From the NCBI GenBank assembly GCA_016185395.1, contig JACPNR010000004.1, positions 248,001 to 312,000 on the forward strand: a stretch of 64,000 nt of DNA, given 5' to 3'. Below are positions 38,070 through 46,879 of the stretch, piece by piece; position 1 is the first letter of the stretch, and every line of letters begins with the position of its first letter. The translations under genes were made by a program, and so were the position numbers. This stretch comes from Candidatus Korobacter versatilis (GTDB taxonomy: Bacteria > Acidobacteriota > Terriglobia > Terriglobales > Acidobacteriaceae). The notes under the pieces are model-generated. The model saw nothing but the letters and a program-made list of their open reading frames with translations, ran no database searches and was not told the DNA's origin.

Positions 38070-38088
38070 GCTTGCCTTCGCGCTTCGC

Positions 38089-39159
<1,071 letters not shown>

Positions 39160-39279
39160 TCATGTTCGGCAGACCATGAATCCTAGCATCCGAGACCGTC
39201 AGCGGCAATCAACTGCCCGGTATGACACGGCCTGAGTGAGCGACTAGAATGCAATGTTTCCTACCGGAGGCCATTCCCC

Positions 39280-39633
39280 ATGACGCTGCCCGAATTCAAG
39301 TTGCTGGTTGACGATGCTAAGAAAGAGATCAAAGAGATTGACGCCGAAGAACTCAAGCGGATGCAGAAATCAGGCGAGCCGTTCGTGCTGCTCGATGTCC
39401 GCGAACCCGATGAGCACGCGCGCGGCGTCATCCCGGGCGCCGTGCCCATTCCGCGCGGCATGCTCGAGGTGAACATCGATCAAACCACGACCGACAAGAA
39501 CGCCAAGATCGTGTGTTACTGCGGCGGCGGCAGCCGTTCGGCCCTCGCCGCGCAGTCATTAAAGAGGATGGGCTTCAAGAATCCGATGTCGCTCATCGGC
39601 GGTTGGCGTGGCTGGAAAGAGGACGGGAACTAG
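39280..39633 (+). CDS. Rhodanese-like domain protein
   Basis: 117 aa. A single rhodanese domain: VLLDVREPDEHARGVIPGAV, then the active-site loop with catalytic Cys in IVCYCGGGSRSALAAQSL. The loop CGGGSR is one variant of the sulfurtransferase CxxGxR loop. The first 25 residues are helical and charged. The stop is directly followed by the ATG of the hydrolase gene, forming a three-gene operon. Confidence 0.9.
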   Translation: MTLPEFKLLVDDAKKEIKEIDAEELKRMQKSGEPFVLLDVREPDEHARGVIPGAVPIPRGMLEVNIDQTTTDKNAKIVCYCGGGSRSALAAQSLKRMGFKNPMSLIGGWRGWKEDGN

Positions 39634-40341
39634 ATGGACCTGCACGGCATCAAGCTCACCTGGCTGGGCCACGCCTGCTTCCGCATCGAGACGCCCGCCG
39701 GCAAGACGCTGCTTATCGACCCGTGGCTGAAAGAGAACCCTGCCACACCCGACGAGCACAAGGACCATCCCAAGTTCGATTCCATGCTGCTCACGCACGG
39801 ACACTTCGACCACATCGGCGATGCCGTGGCCCTGGCAAAGAAATATCAGCCGATGGTCGTTGGCGTCTACGAGCTCTGCATGTGGATGAAGTCGAAGGGC
39901 GCGAAGAACGTTGCGCCGATGAACAAGGGCGGAACGCAGATAGTGGGTGACGTGCTCGTCACCATGGTCCACGCCGATCACTCCTGCGGCATCCAGGAAG
40001 ACGACGGTTCCATCAGCTACGGCGGCGAAGCCGCGGGCTACGTGCTGGAGTTCGAGAACGGCGTGAAGCTCTATCACGCCGGCGACACCAACGTCTTCGG
40101 CGACATGCAGATCATCCACGAGCTTTACCGTCCGGATGTCGTGATGCTGCCTATCGGCGGGCAGTTCGTCATGGCGCCGAAAGAAGCGGCATACGCCTGC
40201 AAGTTACTTCGTCCCAAGACGGTCGTCCCCATGCACTTCGGCACCTTTCCCGCGCTCAAAGGACGTCCCAACGAATTGCAGAAGATGGTCGAAGGGATGG
40301 GCATCGAGGTCTTTGAGATGAAGCCTGGTCAAACGGCATGA
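39634..40341 (+). CDS. UPF0173 / UlaG-like metal-dependent hydrolase
   Basis: 235 aa. LTWLGHACFRIETPAGKTLL, then the HGHFDHIGD metal motif, a third ligand in HADHSC and YHAGDTNVFGDM, and the C-terminal VPMHFGTFPAL His. These match the UPF0173 branch of the metallo-beta-lactamase superfamily (L-ascorbate-6-phosphate lactonase relatives), for which the physiological substrate is generally unknown. It starts right at the rhodanese stop and overlaps the methyltransferase start by ATGA. Confidence 0.9.
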   Translation: MDLHGIKLTWLGHACFRIETPAGKTLLIDPWLKENPATPDEHKDHPKFDSMLLTHGHFDHIGDAVALAKKYQPMVVGVYELCMWMKSKGAKNVAPMNKGGTQIVGDVLVTMVHADHSCGIQEDDGSISYGGEAAGYVLEFENGVKLYHAGDTNVFGDMQIIHELYRPDVVMLPIGGQFVMAPKEAAYACKLLRPKTVVPMHFGTFPALKGRPNELQKMVEGMGIEVFEMKPGQTA

Positions 40342-40973
40342 GTGAGATAACCAGCGCGAAGGTCGAGCAGTATCTCTACAGCGTCCTGCCGGAGCGCGAC
40401 GGCGTCCTGCTTGACATGGAGGAGCAAGCCAAGCAGCGCGATATCCCTATCGTGGGGCCGGCGGTCGGACGCCTGCTCTACCAGCTCGCTCGCATGGTCA
40501 ACGCGAAAACCGTCTTTGAGGCCGGCTCGGCCATCGGGTACTCGACCATCTGGTGGGCGCGCGCCGTGGGCGAAGGTGGGCGCGTGGTGTACACCGACAG
40601 CAGCCAGAAGAATGCGGACGAAGCGCGTGGCTACTTCGCTCGCGCCGGTGTTGCGGACCGCGTGGACATCCGCATCGGTGACGCCCTCGAGATCCTCAGC
40701 GAGCAGCGCGTCGCCAGTTACGACATCGTGTTCAACGACGTGGACAAGGAAGATTACCCGCGCGTGTTCAAGTTGGCGGTGCCGCGCGTGCGTCCCGGTG
40801 GGCTGTTCATCACCGATAACGCGTTGTGGAGTGGCAGAGTCGTCGCGCCGGAGGACGAGAGCTCACGCGCGGTCGCCGAGTTCAACCGCATGCTCTATGC
40901 GTCGAAGGACATGTTCACCACCATCATCCCGCTTCGGGACGGCGTGGCGGTGGCGATGAAGGCGCACGAATAG
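40338..40973 (+). CDS. O-methyltransferase (catechol/caffeoyl-CoA type)
   Basis: 211 aa. SAM-binding motif VFEAGSAIGYSTIWWARAV, VVYTDSSQKNADEARGYF, the metal/catalytic Asp region IVFNDVDKEDYPRVFKLA, and LFITDNALWSGRV. This is the Mg-dependent small O-methyltransferase family (COMT/CCoAOMT-like). The acceptor is unknown. It is last in the rhodanese-hydrolase-methyltransferase run and ends adjacent to the convergent bshB1. Confidence 0.9.
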   Translation: MSEITSAKVEQYLYSVLPERDGVLLDMEEQAKQRDIPIVGPAVGRLLYQLARMVNAKTVFEAGSAIGYSTIWWARAVGEGGRVVYTDSSQKNADEARGYFARAGVADRVDIRIGDALEILSEQRVASYDIVFNDVDKEDYPRVFKLAVPRVRPGGLFITDNALWSGRVVAPEDESSRAVAEFNRMLYASKDMFTTIIPLRDGVAVAMKAHE

Positions 40974-41702
40974 CTAGATGGATTTCACCGGGATCGCGGT
41001 GAGGTCTTCCACCAGGTCCACTTCCTTCTGCAGGAACGGCTCGGCGTAGGTCACGCCCGCTAACATCCCATAGAAGCGCGCCATCGCCGCGACGCGGTCG
41101 CGGATCTCGGCCTGCGCGGGGAAGTCCGCCGCGCCGGCTTCCTGGTCGGTGAACTGCGAGGTGTATGCGTACACCGCTTCGAGCCGTTTCTCGAACTGCG
41201 GGGTGATGTCCACCACGAACGTCGGACGAATGTCGTAGTACAGCGTGGCGTACACGATCTTGAAGGGACGATGTGGCTTGCCCGCGAGCGCGAGCTTCGT
41301 TAGTCCGGCGAGGAAGCACGCCTCGTAGCCGAGCGTGGAGCAGGTGTAGTGATCGGGATGGCGTCCCTTCCAGTAGGGAAGGACGACGACCCGCGGCCGC
41401 GTCTCGCGGATGACCCGCGCGACCTTCAGCCGGTTCTCCCATGTGTTCTCCACACGGGCGTCTGGAATATCGAGCGCCTGCCGCCAATTGATTTTCAGGA
41501 TGCGTGCGGCGGCGTTGGCTTCCGCCTCGCGGTCGGCGGCAGTGCCGCGCGTCCCCATCTCGCCGCGCGTGAGGTCGAGGATGCCGGTGCGCTTGCCTTG
41601 CTCGGCCATCTTCAGCATGGTGCCGCCGCAGGTCTGCTCCACGTCGTCGCGGTGCGCGGCGATGGCGAGGACGTCCAGCGCTGTCATAGAGGGCGTGCTC
41701 AT
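40974..41702 (-). CDS. bshB1: PIG-L family N-acetylglucosaminyl-malate deacetylase (bacillithiol)
   Basis: 242 aa. Metal site AHRDDVEQTCGGTM (AHRDD replaces the common AHPDD), GILDLTRGEMGTRGTAADRE, LPYWKGRHPDHYTCS supplying the third ligand, and KIVYATLYYDIRPTFVVDI. These are close to BshB1, which deacetylates GlcNAc-malate on the way to bacillithiol. bshA and bshC are not in this window. Confidence 0.87.
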   Translation of the reverse strand: MSTPSMTALDVLAIAAHRDDVEQTCGGTMLKMAEQGKRTGILDLTRGEMGTRGTAADREAEANAAARILKINWRQALDIPDARVENTWENRLKVARVIRETRPRVVVLPYWKGRHPDHYTCSTLGYEACFLAGLTKLALAGKPHRPFKIVYATLYYDIRPTFVVDITPQFEKRLEAVYAYTSQFTDQEAGAADFPAQAEIRDRVAAMARFYGMLAGVTYAEPFLQKEVDLVEDLTAIPVKSI

Positions 41703-41757
41703 ATTGGACGGATTAGAGTACGGAGAATCGCCGAGCGTCGCAAGAAATCGACGCTCC

Positions 41758-42639
41758 CTACTTCTTTCGTTCGACGAGGAAGTTCGCGAGCTCCTTCAGT
41801 GTCTCCGCGTTCTCCCCGAAGAGTGCCAAGGCGCGCTCTCCGCGCCCGATCAGCGTCTCCGCCTGCACCAGCGATTCGTCGATGCCGAAGAGCGCGGGAT
41901 AAGTCGCCTTCTGCGCCGATTTGTCCTTGCCCGCGGTCTTGCCGAGCTGCTCCGACGATTGCGTGAGGTCGAGCACGTCATCAATGATCTGGAAAGCTAA
42001 TCCCACGCATTTGCCGAAGGTCCGCAGCGCCCTCTCCTGTTCAGCGTTCGCGGCGCCGTAGATGCCGCCCGTCACGAGAGCGGCGGTGATCAGCGCGCCG
42101 GTCTTCGATTCGTGGATGAGCGTCATGGTGGAGGAGCCCGGCATGGTTTTTTCTGCCTCCAGGTCCATGACCTGCCCGCCGATCATGCCGTTTACCGTGC
42201 CGGTCGCGCGCGCGATCTCGTGGATGATGCGGACGCGCGCCTCCGCCGGCGCCTTCAGGTTGCTGAGCACTTCATACGCGAATGTCTGGAGCGCATCGCC
42301 GGCAAGGATGGCGATGGCCTCGCCATAGACCTTGTGGCAAGTCGGCTTGCCGCGCCGCAGGTCATCGTTGTCGAGTGCCGGGAGATCGTCATGGATGAGC
42401 GAGTAGGTGTGCAGCATCTCCAGCGCTGAACCAAGTTCTTCGACGCCGTCGGGCAGCTTGCCTGCCACCACGCGTGCCGCTTCCATCGCGAGGATAGGGC
42501 GCAGCCGCTTGCCGCCGGCGAACACGCTGTGGCGCATCGCCTGGTGGATGGAGGCAGGCGCCGTCGTGCCCGGAGGCAAAAGGCGCTCCAGTGCGACGTC
42601 CGTCAGACGCTGGCCTTGTTCCAAGACTTTCTTGAGCAT
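41758..42639 (-). CDS. ispA: Short-chain polyprenyl (farnesyl) diphosphate synthase
   Basis: 293 aa. First Asp-rich motif HDDLPALDNDDLRRG (two-residue-longer bacterial FPP synthase form, Asp84/85/90), Lys/Arg in GGKRLRP for diphosphate binding, and the second motif DDVLD in FQIIDDVLDLTQSS. It makes farnesyl diphosphate from DMAPP/IPP. In many bacteria ispA follows xseB directly; here an orphan receiver-like gene and a terminator lie between them. Confidence 0.92.
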   Translation of the reverse strand: MLKKVLEQGQRLTDVALERLLPPGTTAPASIHQAMRHSVFAGGKRLRPILAMEAARVVAGKLPDGVEELGSALEMLHTYSLIHDDLPALDNDDLRRGKPTCHKVYGEAIAILAGDALQTFAYEVLSNLKAPAEARVRIIHEIARATGTVNGMIGGQVMDLEAEKTMPGSSTMTLIHESKTGALITAALVTGGIYGAANAEQERALRTFGKCVGLAFQIIDDVLDLTQSSEQLGKTAGKDKSAQKATYPALFGIDESLVQAETLIGRGERALALFGENAETLKELANFLVERKK

Positions 42640-42716
42640 GGATGGCTGGGAGTATATCGAAGAACGCGGCCATCGGTCCGGTCAGGCCTCAAGGCGCGGT
42701 TCGGGGCTTGAGCCAT

Positions 42717-42744
42717 GAAAACGGCGCGGGCGTTAGCCCGCGCC
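42717..42744 (-). terminator. Intrinsic terminator between the receiver-like gene and ispA
   Basis: A 9-bp perfect stem GGCGCGGGC/GCCCGCGCC with a 4-nt loop (42723-42744), followed on the minus strand by GTTTTC. It suggests that ispA has its own promoter. Confidence 0.8.
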
Positions 42745-42775
42745 TCGCTAGCTGAGATCCGACAGGCAAAAACAG

Positions 42776-43147
42776 TTAAGCGGCGGTGCTGCGCGCCATA
42801 GCGTGGTCATGGTCCGCGGCGAGCACAATGCCGCGGATGTCCGATGTATGGCAGCAGTCGAGCGCACCTGCGGCGAGAGCGCCCGCCCACCGCTCGTCAT
42901 CGGCGAGACGGTGGGTGCAGACGACCTGGGTGGCAGGCATCTCCTTGCGAAGGTGCTCGACCTGCGGCAGGGAAACGAGTTCGAGGTCCACGACCACCAG
43001 GTCGGCGCGGTGCTTCGCGATCGAACGGCGGAGTTCCTCGAGATCGCGGGCAACGTGGACAGCTTTGAAGTGGCTGTGCAGCGAGGCGGCCAGAGATTCG
43101 GCTGACTTCGGGTCGCATTGCGCGACGACGACGGTCAAGGGCTTCAT
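42776..43147 (-). CDS. Degenerate receiver-domain protein (orphan)
   Basis: 123 aa from ATG 43147; an upstream in-frame ATG at 43216 overlaps the xseB stop (ATGA) and would add 23 Arg/Pro-rich residues. The fold is receiver-like: VVVAQCDPKSAESLAASL, a central strand LVVVDLELVSL with the expected Asp, and VVCTHRLADDERWAGAL, then AGALDCCHTSDIRGIV. The conserved Lys and following Pro are missing, so it may be phosphorylation-independent. No output domain. It is unrelated to the exonuclease or isoprenoid genes flanking it. Confidence 0.7.
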   Translation of the reverse strand: MKPLTVVVAQCDPKSAESLAASLHSHFKAVHVARDLEELRRSIAKHRADLVVVDLELVSLPQVEHLRKEMPATQVVCTHRLADDERWAGALAAGALDCCHTSDIRGIVLAADHDHAMARSTAA

Positions 43148-43212
43148 AACGCACCTATCGCCGGCCGGTGTGCCGGCGTGAAGAGAGCGCTGCGCAGGGC
43201 GCGGCGCGGTGG

Positions 43213-43548
43213 TCATCGTTTAGCCTGCGCCTTTTCGGTCAGAGCGTCGAAAGGTTCAGGCTGAAGCTTTCCGTTCTGCTTGAGCAGGATCTCCACCTTG
43301 CCCTCGGCCGTCTCCAGTTCCTTGCGGCAGGAATTGGAAAGCTGGATGCCTTCTTCAAAAAGCGTGAGCGCCTTCTCGAGAGGGAGGTCACCCTTCTCGA
43401 GTTCGTTCACGATCTTTTCCAGACGTTGAAGACACTCCTCGAATTTGGGCAAAGTGACCGGCTCCGACGTGGATTTTACCTCGGAATATTTTCTGGCGGC
43501 CGAAAATCCAAAGTAGATGCTGGAATCGCCAAGTGAGACCTTAGCCAA
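43213..43548 (-). CDS. xseB: Exodeoxyribonuclease VII small subunit
   Basis: 111 aa. The core FEECLQRLEKIVNELEKGDL and LEKALTLFEEGIQLSNSCRK is the XseB helical hairpin; a Lys/Gln tail follows. The N-terminal ~25 residues are not conserved in the family, so the real start could be slightly internal, but no better start codon is visible. xseA is not in the window. Confidence 0.9.
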   Translation of the reverse strand: MAKVSLGDSSIYFGFSAARKYSEVKSTSEPVTLPKFEECLQRLEKIVNELEKGDLPLEKALTLFEEGIQLSNSCRKELETAEGKVEILLKQNGKLQPEPFDALTEKAQAKR

Positions 43549-43576
43549 TTGCGCAACTTGGCATCACATGGCGCAC

Positions 43577-45445
43577 TCACACCGGCGCACGATGCGAGGA
43601 TCCCAGCGCTTCGAGCACGTCCACCGCAGCCGAGTAGCGCCCGAGCGGCGCCGAAATCTGCGCGCCCTGCACCACGCCGCGGATGCGGACGAGCATCTCG
43701 CGCGCGATGGCCACGCCTTCCGCGCGCGCTGCATCGGCATTAGGGCAGCGCGCCATGCGCCCAATGATCGCATCCGGCACCGAGACGCGCAGCTCGTTCT
43801 TCATGAACTCCGCGTTGCGCACGCTCACCAGCGGCCAAATGCCGGCGATCACTGGGACCTTGTGGTGCTGCACGCGCTTGAGGAAAGCCTCCAGCAGCGC
43901 CGCATCGAACACCGGCTGGGTCACGGCATAATCCGCGCCCGCCTCGACCTTGTACTCAAAGCGCCGGACCTCCTCGTCGATGTTCGGCAACCCGGGGTTC
44001 GCGCCCACTCCGATCACGAAAGCAGTCGGCTCGCCGATGGGATTGCCGCCAATGTCGAGTCCTTTATTCAGGTTCGCGACCAGGTTGACGAGGCCGATGG
44101 CGTCCACGTCGAACACGGCGGTGGCGTCGGGATAGTTACCGAGCTTTGGCGGATCGCCGGTGATGCAGATCAGGTTGCGAATGCCCACCGCGTGCGCGCC
44201 CAGAAGGTCACTCTGCATCGAGAGCACGTTGCGATCGCGGCAGGTGTAATGCAGGATCGCCTCGATGCCGACCTCCTGCTGCGTGAGGTAGGAAAGCGCT
44301 TGCGCGCTCATGCGCGCCGAGGCACGCGGACTGTCGGGAATATTCACCGCGTCTACGCCCACGGATTGCAGGAAGCGCGCGCCTTCGATCTCCTTGGTTG
44401 CGTCCGTCCCTTTGGGCGGGACGATCTCGATCATGGTGACGAATTCGCCGGCCGCGAGCTTCTTTCCCAGTCGCGAACGATGCGCGAGCGGGACCGTCGT
44501 GACTTGGCACGAAGGCTCGCGCGCCCCGGTCGAGATTTGGAATCCTCTGCCGCCGTCTTTCGCGCCCGCGGCGGAAAGTGCCGAACGCATCGCGCGGATG
44601 TGCTCCGGTGTCGTTCCACAACATCCACCGACGAAGCGCACGCCCGCGGCCACGAACTTGCGCGCATAGCTCGCCATGTACTCCGGCGAGCAGAGATAAA
44701 TGTTGCGGCCTTCGACCGCGTGCGGAATGCCAGCGTTCGGTTGCGCCGACAGCGGCTTGGTGGTCGCAGCCCTCACGCGTTCGACCGTCTCGAGCATCGC
44801 CACCGGCCCCACGCTGCAGTTGATGCCAATGACGTCCGCTCCCCAGTCGGCCAGCTTCGCGGTGAAGGTTTCCGGACTCGACCCGTCGAGGCAGTTGCCT
44901 TCCTCGTCGATGGTGACTTGCGCGACCAGTGGAAGCGAGGGATCGACTTCGCGCGCAGCGAGCATCGCCTGGTGGATCTCCTCCAGGTAGCCGAAGGTCT
45001 CCACGATGAGCAAGTCCACCCCGCCTTCCTTCAGGGCGGTGATCTGCTGATGAAAGGCGGCGCGGGCCTCCTCGCGCGAGGTCTTCCCGAGCGGCTCGAT
45101 ACGGATACCCAGCGGCCCCACCGAACCGGCAACGTAAACCTCGCGGCCCTTGGGGATGGCGGCACGTGCGAGCCGCGCGCCGGCAAGATTCAAAGCGTGC
45201 ACCTGGTCGGCGAGCCCGTGGCGTGCGAGGCGAAACGCGTTCGCGCCAAACGTATTCGTTTCGAGCACTTCGGCGCCGGCTTCCACATAGTCGCGATGGA
45301 TGCCGCGGATCAGCTCCGGCTGGGACTGGTTCAGCTCGTCGTAGCAGCGATTGATGAACACACCCTTCGCGTAGAGCAGAGTGCCCATGGCGCCATCGCA
45401 CAACAGCGGTGCACGCTCCAGCCGCTTTAGGAAGGGATGTTCCAC
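43577..45445 (-). CDS. Bifunctional homocysteine S-methyltransferase / methylenetetrahydrofolate reductase
   Basis: 622 aa. N-terminal (about 1-300) homocysteine methyltransferase: LCDGAMGTLLYAKGV, VLETNTFGANAFRL, and the zinc ligands in GINCSVGP and GGCCGTTPEHIRAM. C-terminal (about 320-610) MTHFR TIM barrel: FVTMIEIVPPKGTDATKEIE, ALSYLTQQEVGIEAILHYTC, VRNLICITGDPPKLGNYPDA and QPVFDAALLEAFLKRV. This is the YitJ/MTHFR fusion that links folate one-carbon transfer to methionine synthesis. No vitamin-B12 domain is present. Confidence 0.95.
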   Translation of the reverse strand: MEHPFLKRLERAPLLCDGAMGTLLYAKGVFINRCYDELNQSQPELIRGIHRDYVEAGAEVLETNTFGANAFRLARHGLADQVHALNLAGARLARAAIPKGREVYVAGSVGPLGIRIEPLGKTSREEARAAFHQQITALKEGGVDLLIVETFGYLEEIHQAMLAAREVDPSLPLVAQVTIDEEGNCLDGSSPETFTAKLADWGADVIGINCSVGPVAMLETVERVRAATTKPLSAQPNAGIPHAVEGRNIYLCSPEYMASYARKFVAAGVRFVGGCCGTTPEHIRAMRSALSAAGAKDGGRGFQISTGAREPSCQVTTVPLAHRSRLGKKLAAGEFVTMIEIVPPKGTDATKEIEGARFLQSVGVDAVNIPDSPRASARMSAQALSYLTQQEVGIEAILHYTCRDRNVLSMQSDLLGAHAVGIRNLICITGDPPKLGNYPDATAVFDVDAIGLVNLVANLNKGLDIGGNPIGEPTAFVIGVGANPGLPNIDEEVRRFEYKVEAGADYAVTQPVFDAALLEAFLKRVQHHKVPVIAGIWPLVSVRNAEFMKNELRVSVPDAIIGRMARCPNADAARAEGVAIAREMLVRIRGVVQGAQISAPLGRYSAAVDVLEALGSSHRAPV

Positions 45446-45561
45446 ACACCGAGGATAGCAGCGTCGCAGCGGGAGAGGAGCGGGGAGGCGCCGAATGCGT
45501 TAAACCGCCACCCGAACGGCGGAATCCGTGGGCTGACGGGAGCAGGAGGCCGCACGCTGTC

Positions 45562-45570
45562 TGTTATAAT
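45562..45570 (+). promoter_or_regulatory. Extended -10 promoter of the propeller lipoprotein
   Basis: TGTTATAAT (TGnTATAAT), 43 nt ahead of the TTG start at 45614. No -35 match. Confidence 0.5.
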
Positions 45571-45613
45571 CCGCTACTCAGCCTCTTATCATACGTACTC
45601 AAGGAGCCTGCTT

Positions 45614-46831
45614 TTGCGGCGACCTGTTTGGGCCATCATCCTTATCATCCTTGCTTCGATGTTCGCGGCGTCTTGCGGCGGCGGCTCCAACCCTAACGCT
45701 CCCATCGTCAGCAACCTGCTTAAACGCGCGTTCGTGTCGAACCAATTCTCGGGGGCCCTCGACATCGTTGATGCCGCCACCGATACCGTCAACAGCCGCC
45801 GCGTCATCCTCGATCCCGGCCCCACCGCCATGAGCATGTCCCCAGACAAGAAGACCGTTCTGGTCTTCACCGGTGGCAGCAACCGCTTGGATGTGGTCAG
45901 CACCGCGCAGGAAGTCCAGGCCGGCGCTCTGCAATTACAGGACAAGAGCGAAAGTTTCTTTTACCTGAGCGATAGCAAGACGGTGTACGTGGCCGTGCGC
46001 AACGCCAGCCAGGTCATCAAGTGGGACACCGGTGCCGGCAGCACAATCGGCATCACCGTGCCCAACGTTCGCTGGATCGTGCGCAGCAACAATAGCCAGT
46101 ATGTCCTCGCTTTTCCTGACGATAACAGCGACAAGGCCTATTTCATCGACACTACGGCGACCACGCCGGTCGCGGTGCAGATCCCGGTCGCGTTCAATCG
46201 GCCTGTTTGGGCCGTGTTTTCCAGTGACGACACCAAGGCATACGTCATGAACTGCGGACCTGAGTGCGGCGGCACAGGCAGCGCGAGCGTGCAGACCATC
46301 AATCTGCCTGCGTTGACCGCTGCTGGACCAGCCCAGCCTGTCCCGGGCGCCACCCACGGACTCCTCACCGGGACCACGCTCTTCGTAGCGGGTACTCCGC
46401 CGGCCACCGCCTGTGTTGGCAACACCAACCAGCCCACCTGCGGTTCGCTCTCCAAACTGGATGTGTCTGCCGGACTCGGCGCTCCCACTTCGTACGAGAT
46501 CAACAACGGATACCACGACCACATGCTGCTCGGCCCGAACAACAGGTTGTTCATCGGCGCTGAGTTCACCTGTACCGTGACGCAGCCCAACGGTAACGGA
46601 TGCCTCTCCATCTTCAACACCGGCTCGAACACAGCCACGATCGTTGCGCCCTGCGACAGTGAATGCGGCGGATTGAATGACGTGACTGGCATGAGCGCCA
46701 TCACCGGCCGCAACGTGGTCTACGTGGTGGAAGGCGGGGAGCTGCACATCTACGACACCGCGACCGATGCATTACAGGCGCGCCAGGTGGATACCGTCGG
46801 ACGCTCGTGGGATGTGGTCTCGCCGGATTAG
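45614..46831 (+). CDS. Beta-propeller (YncE/NHL-like) lipoprotein
   Basis: 405 aa from TTG 45614, chosen because AAGGAG lies 7 nt ahead and the peptide begins with a clear lipoprotein signal (RRPVWAIILIILASMFAASC); an earlier ATG would precede it with 59 unsupported residues. The mature part has repeated propeller blades (FVSNQFSGALDIVDAATDTV, MSPDKKTVLVFTGGSNRLDV, VFSSDDTKAYVMNCG). It is outer-membrane or periplasmic; the function is unknown. A strong terminator follows. Confidence 0.85.
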   Translation: MRRPVWAIILIILASMFAASCGGGSNPNAPIVSNLLKRAFVSNQFSGALDIVDAATDTVNSRRVILDPGPTAMSMSPDKKTVLVFTGGSNRLDVVSTAQEVQAGALQLQDKSESFFYLSDSKTVYVAVRNASQVIKWDTGAGSTIGITVPNVRWIVRSNNSQYVLAFPDDNSDKAYFIDTTATTPVAVQIPVAFNRPVWAVFSSDDTKAYVMNCGPECGGTGSASVQTINLPALTAAGPAQPVPGATHGLLTGTTLFVAGTPPATACVGNTNQPTCGSLSKLDVSAGLGAPTSYEINNGYHDHMLLGPNNRLFIGAEFTCTVTQPNGNGCLSIFNTGSNTATIVAPCDSECGGLNDVTGMSAITGRNVVYVVEGGELHIYDTATDALQARQVDTVGRSWDVVSPD

Positions 46832-46845
46832 CGAAGTATTTCCCG

Positions 46846-46872
46846 AAGGCCGCGCTTCGGCGCGGTCTTTTT
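46846..46872 (+). terminator. Intrinsic terminator of the propeller lipoprotein
   Basis: GGCCGCGC-TTCG-GCGCGGTC stem (one wobble) followed by TTTTT. Confidence 0.87.
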
Positions 46873-46879
46873 CATGGGC

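Noticed and set aside
43517..45430. Plus-strand ORF of 637 aa opposite the methionine/MTHFR fusion
   Set aside because: His/Arg-rich antisense frame of a full-length conserved enzyme.
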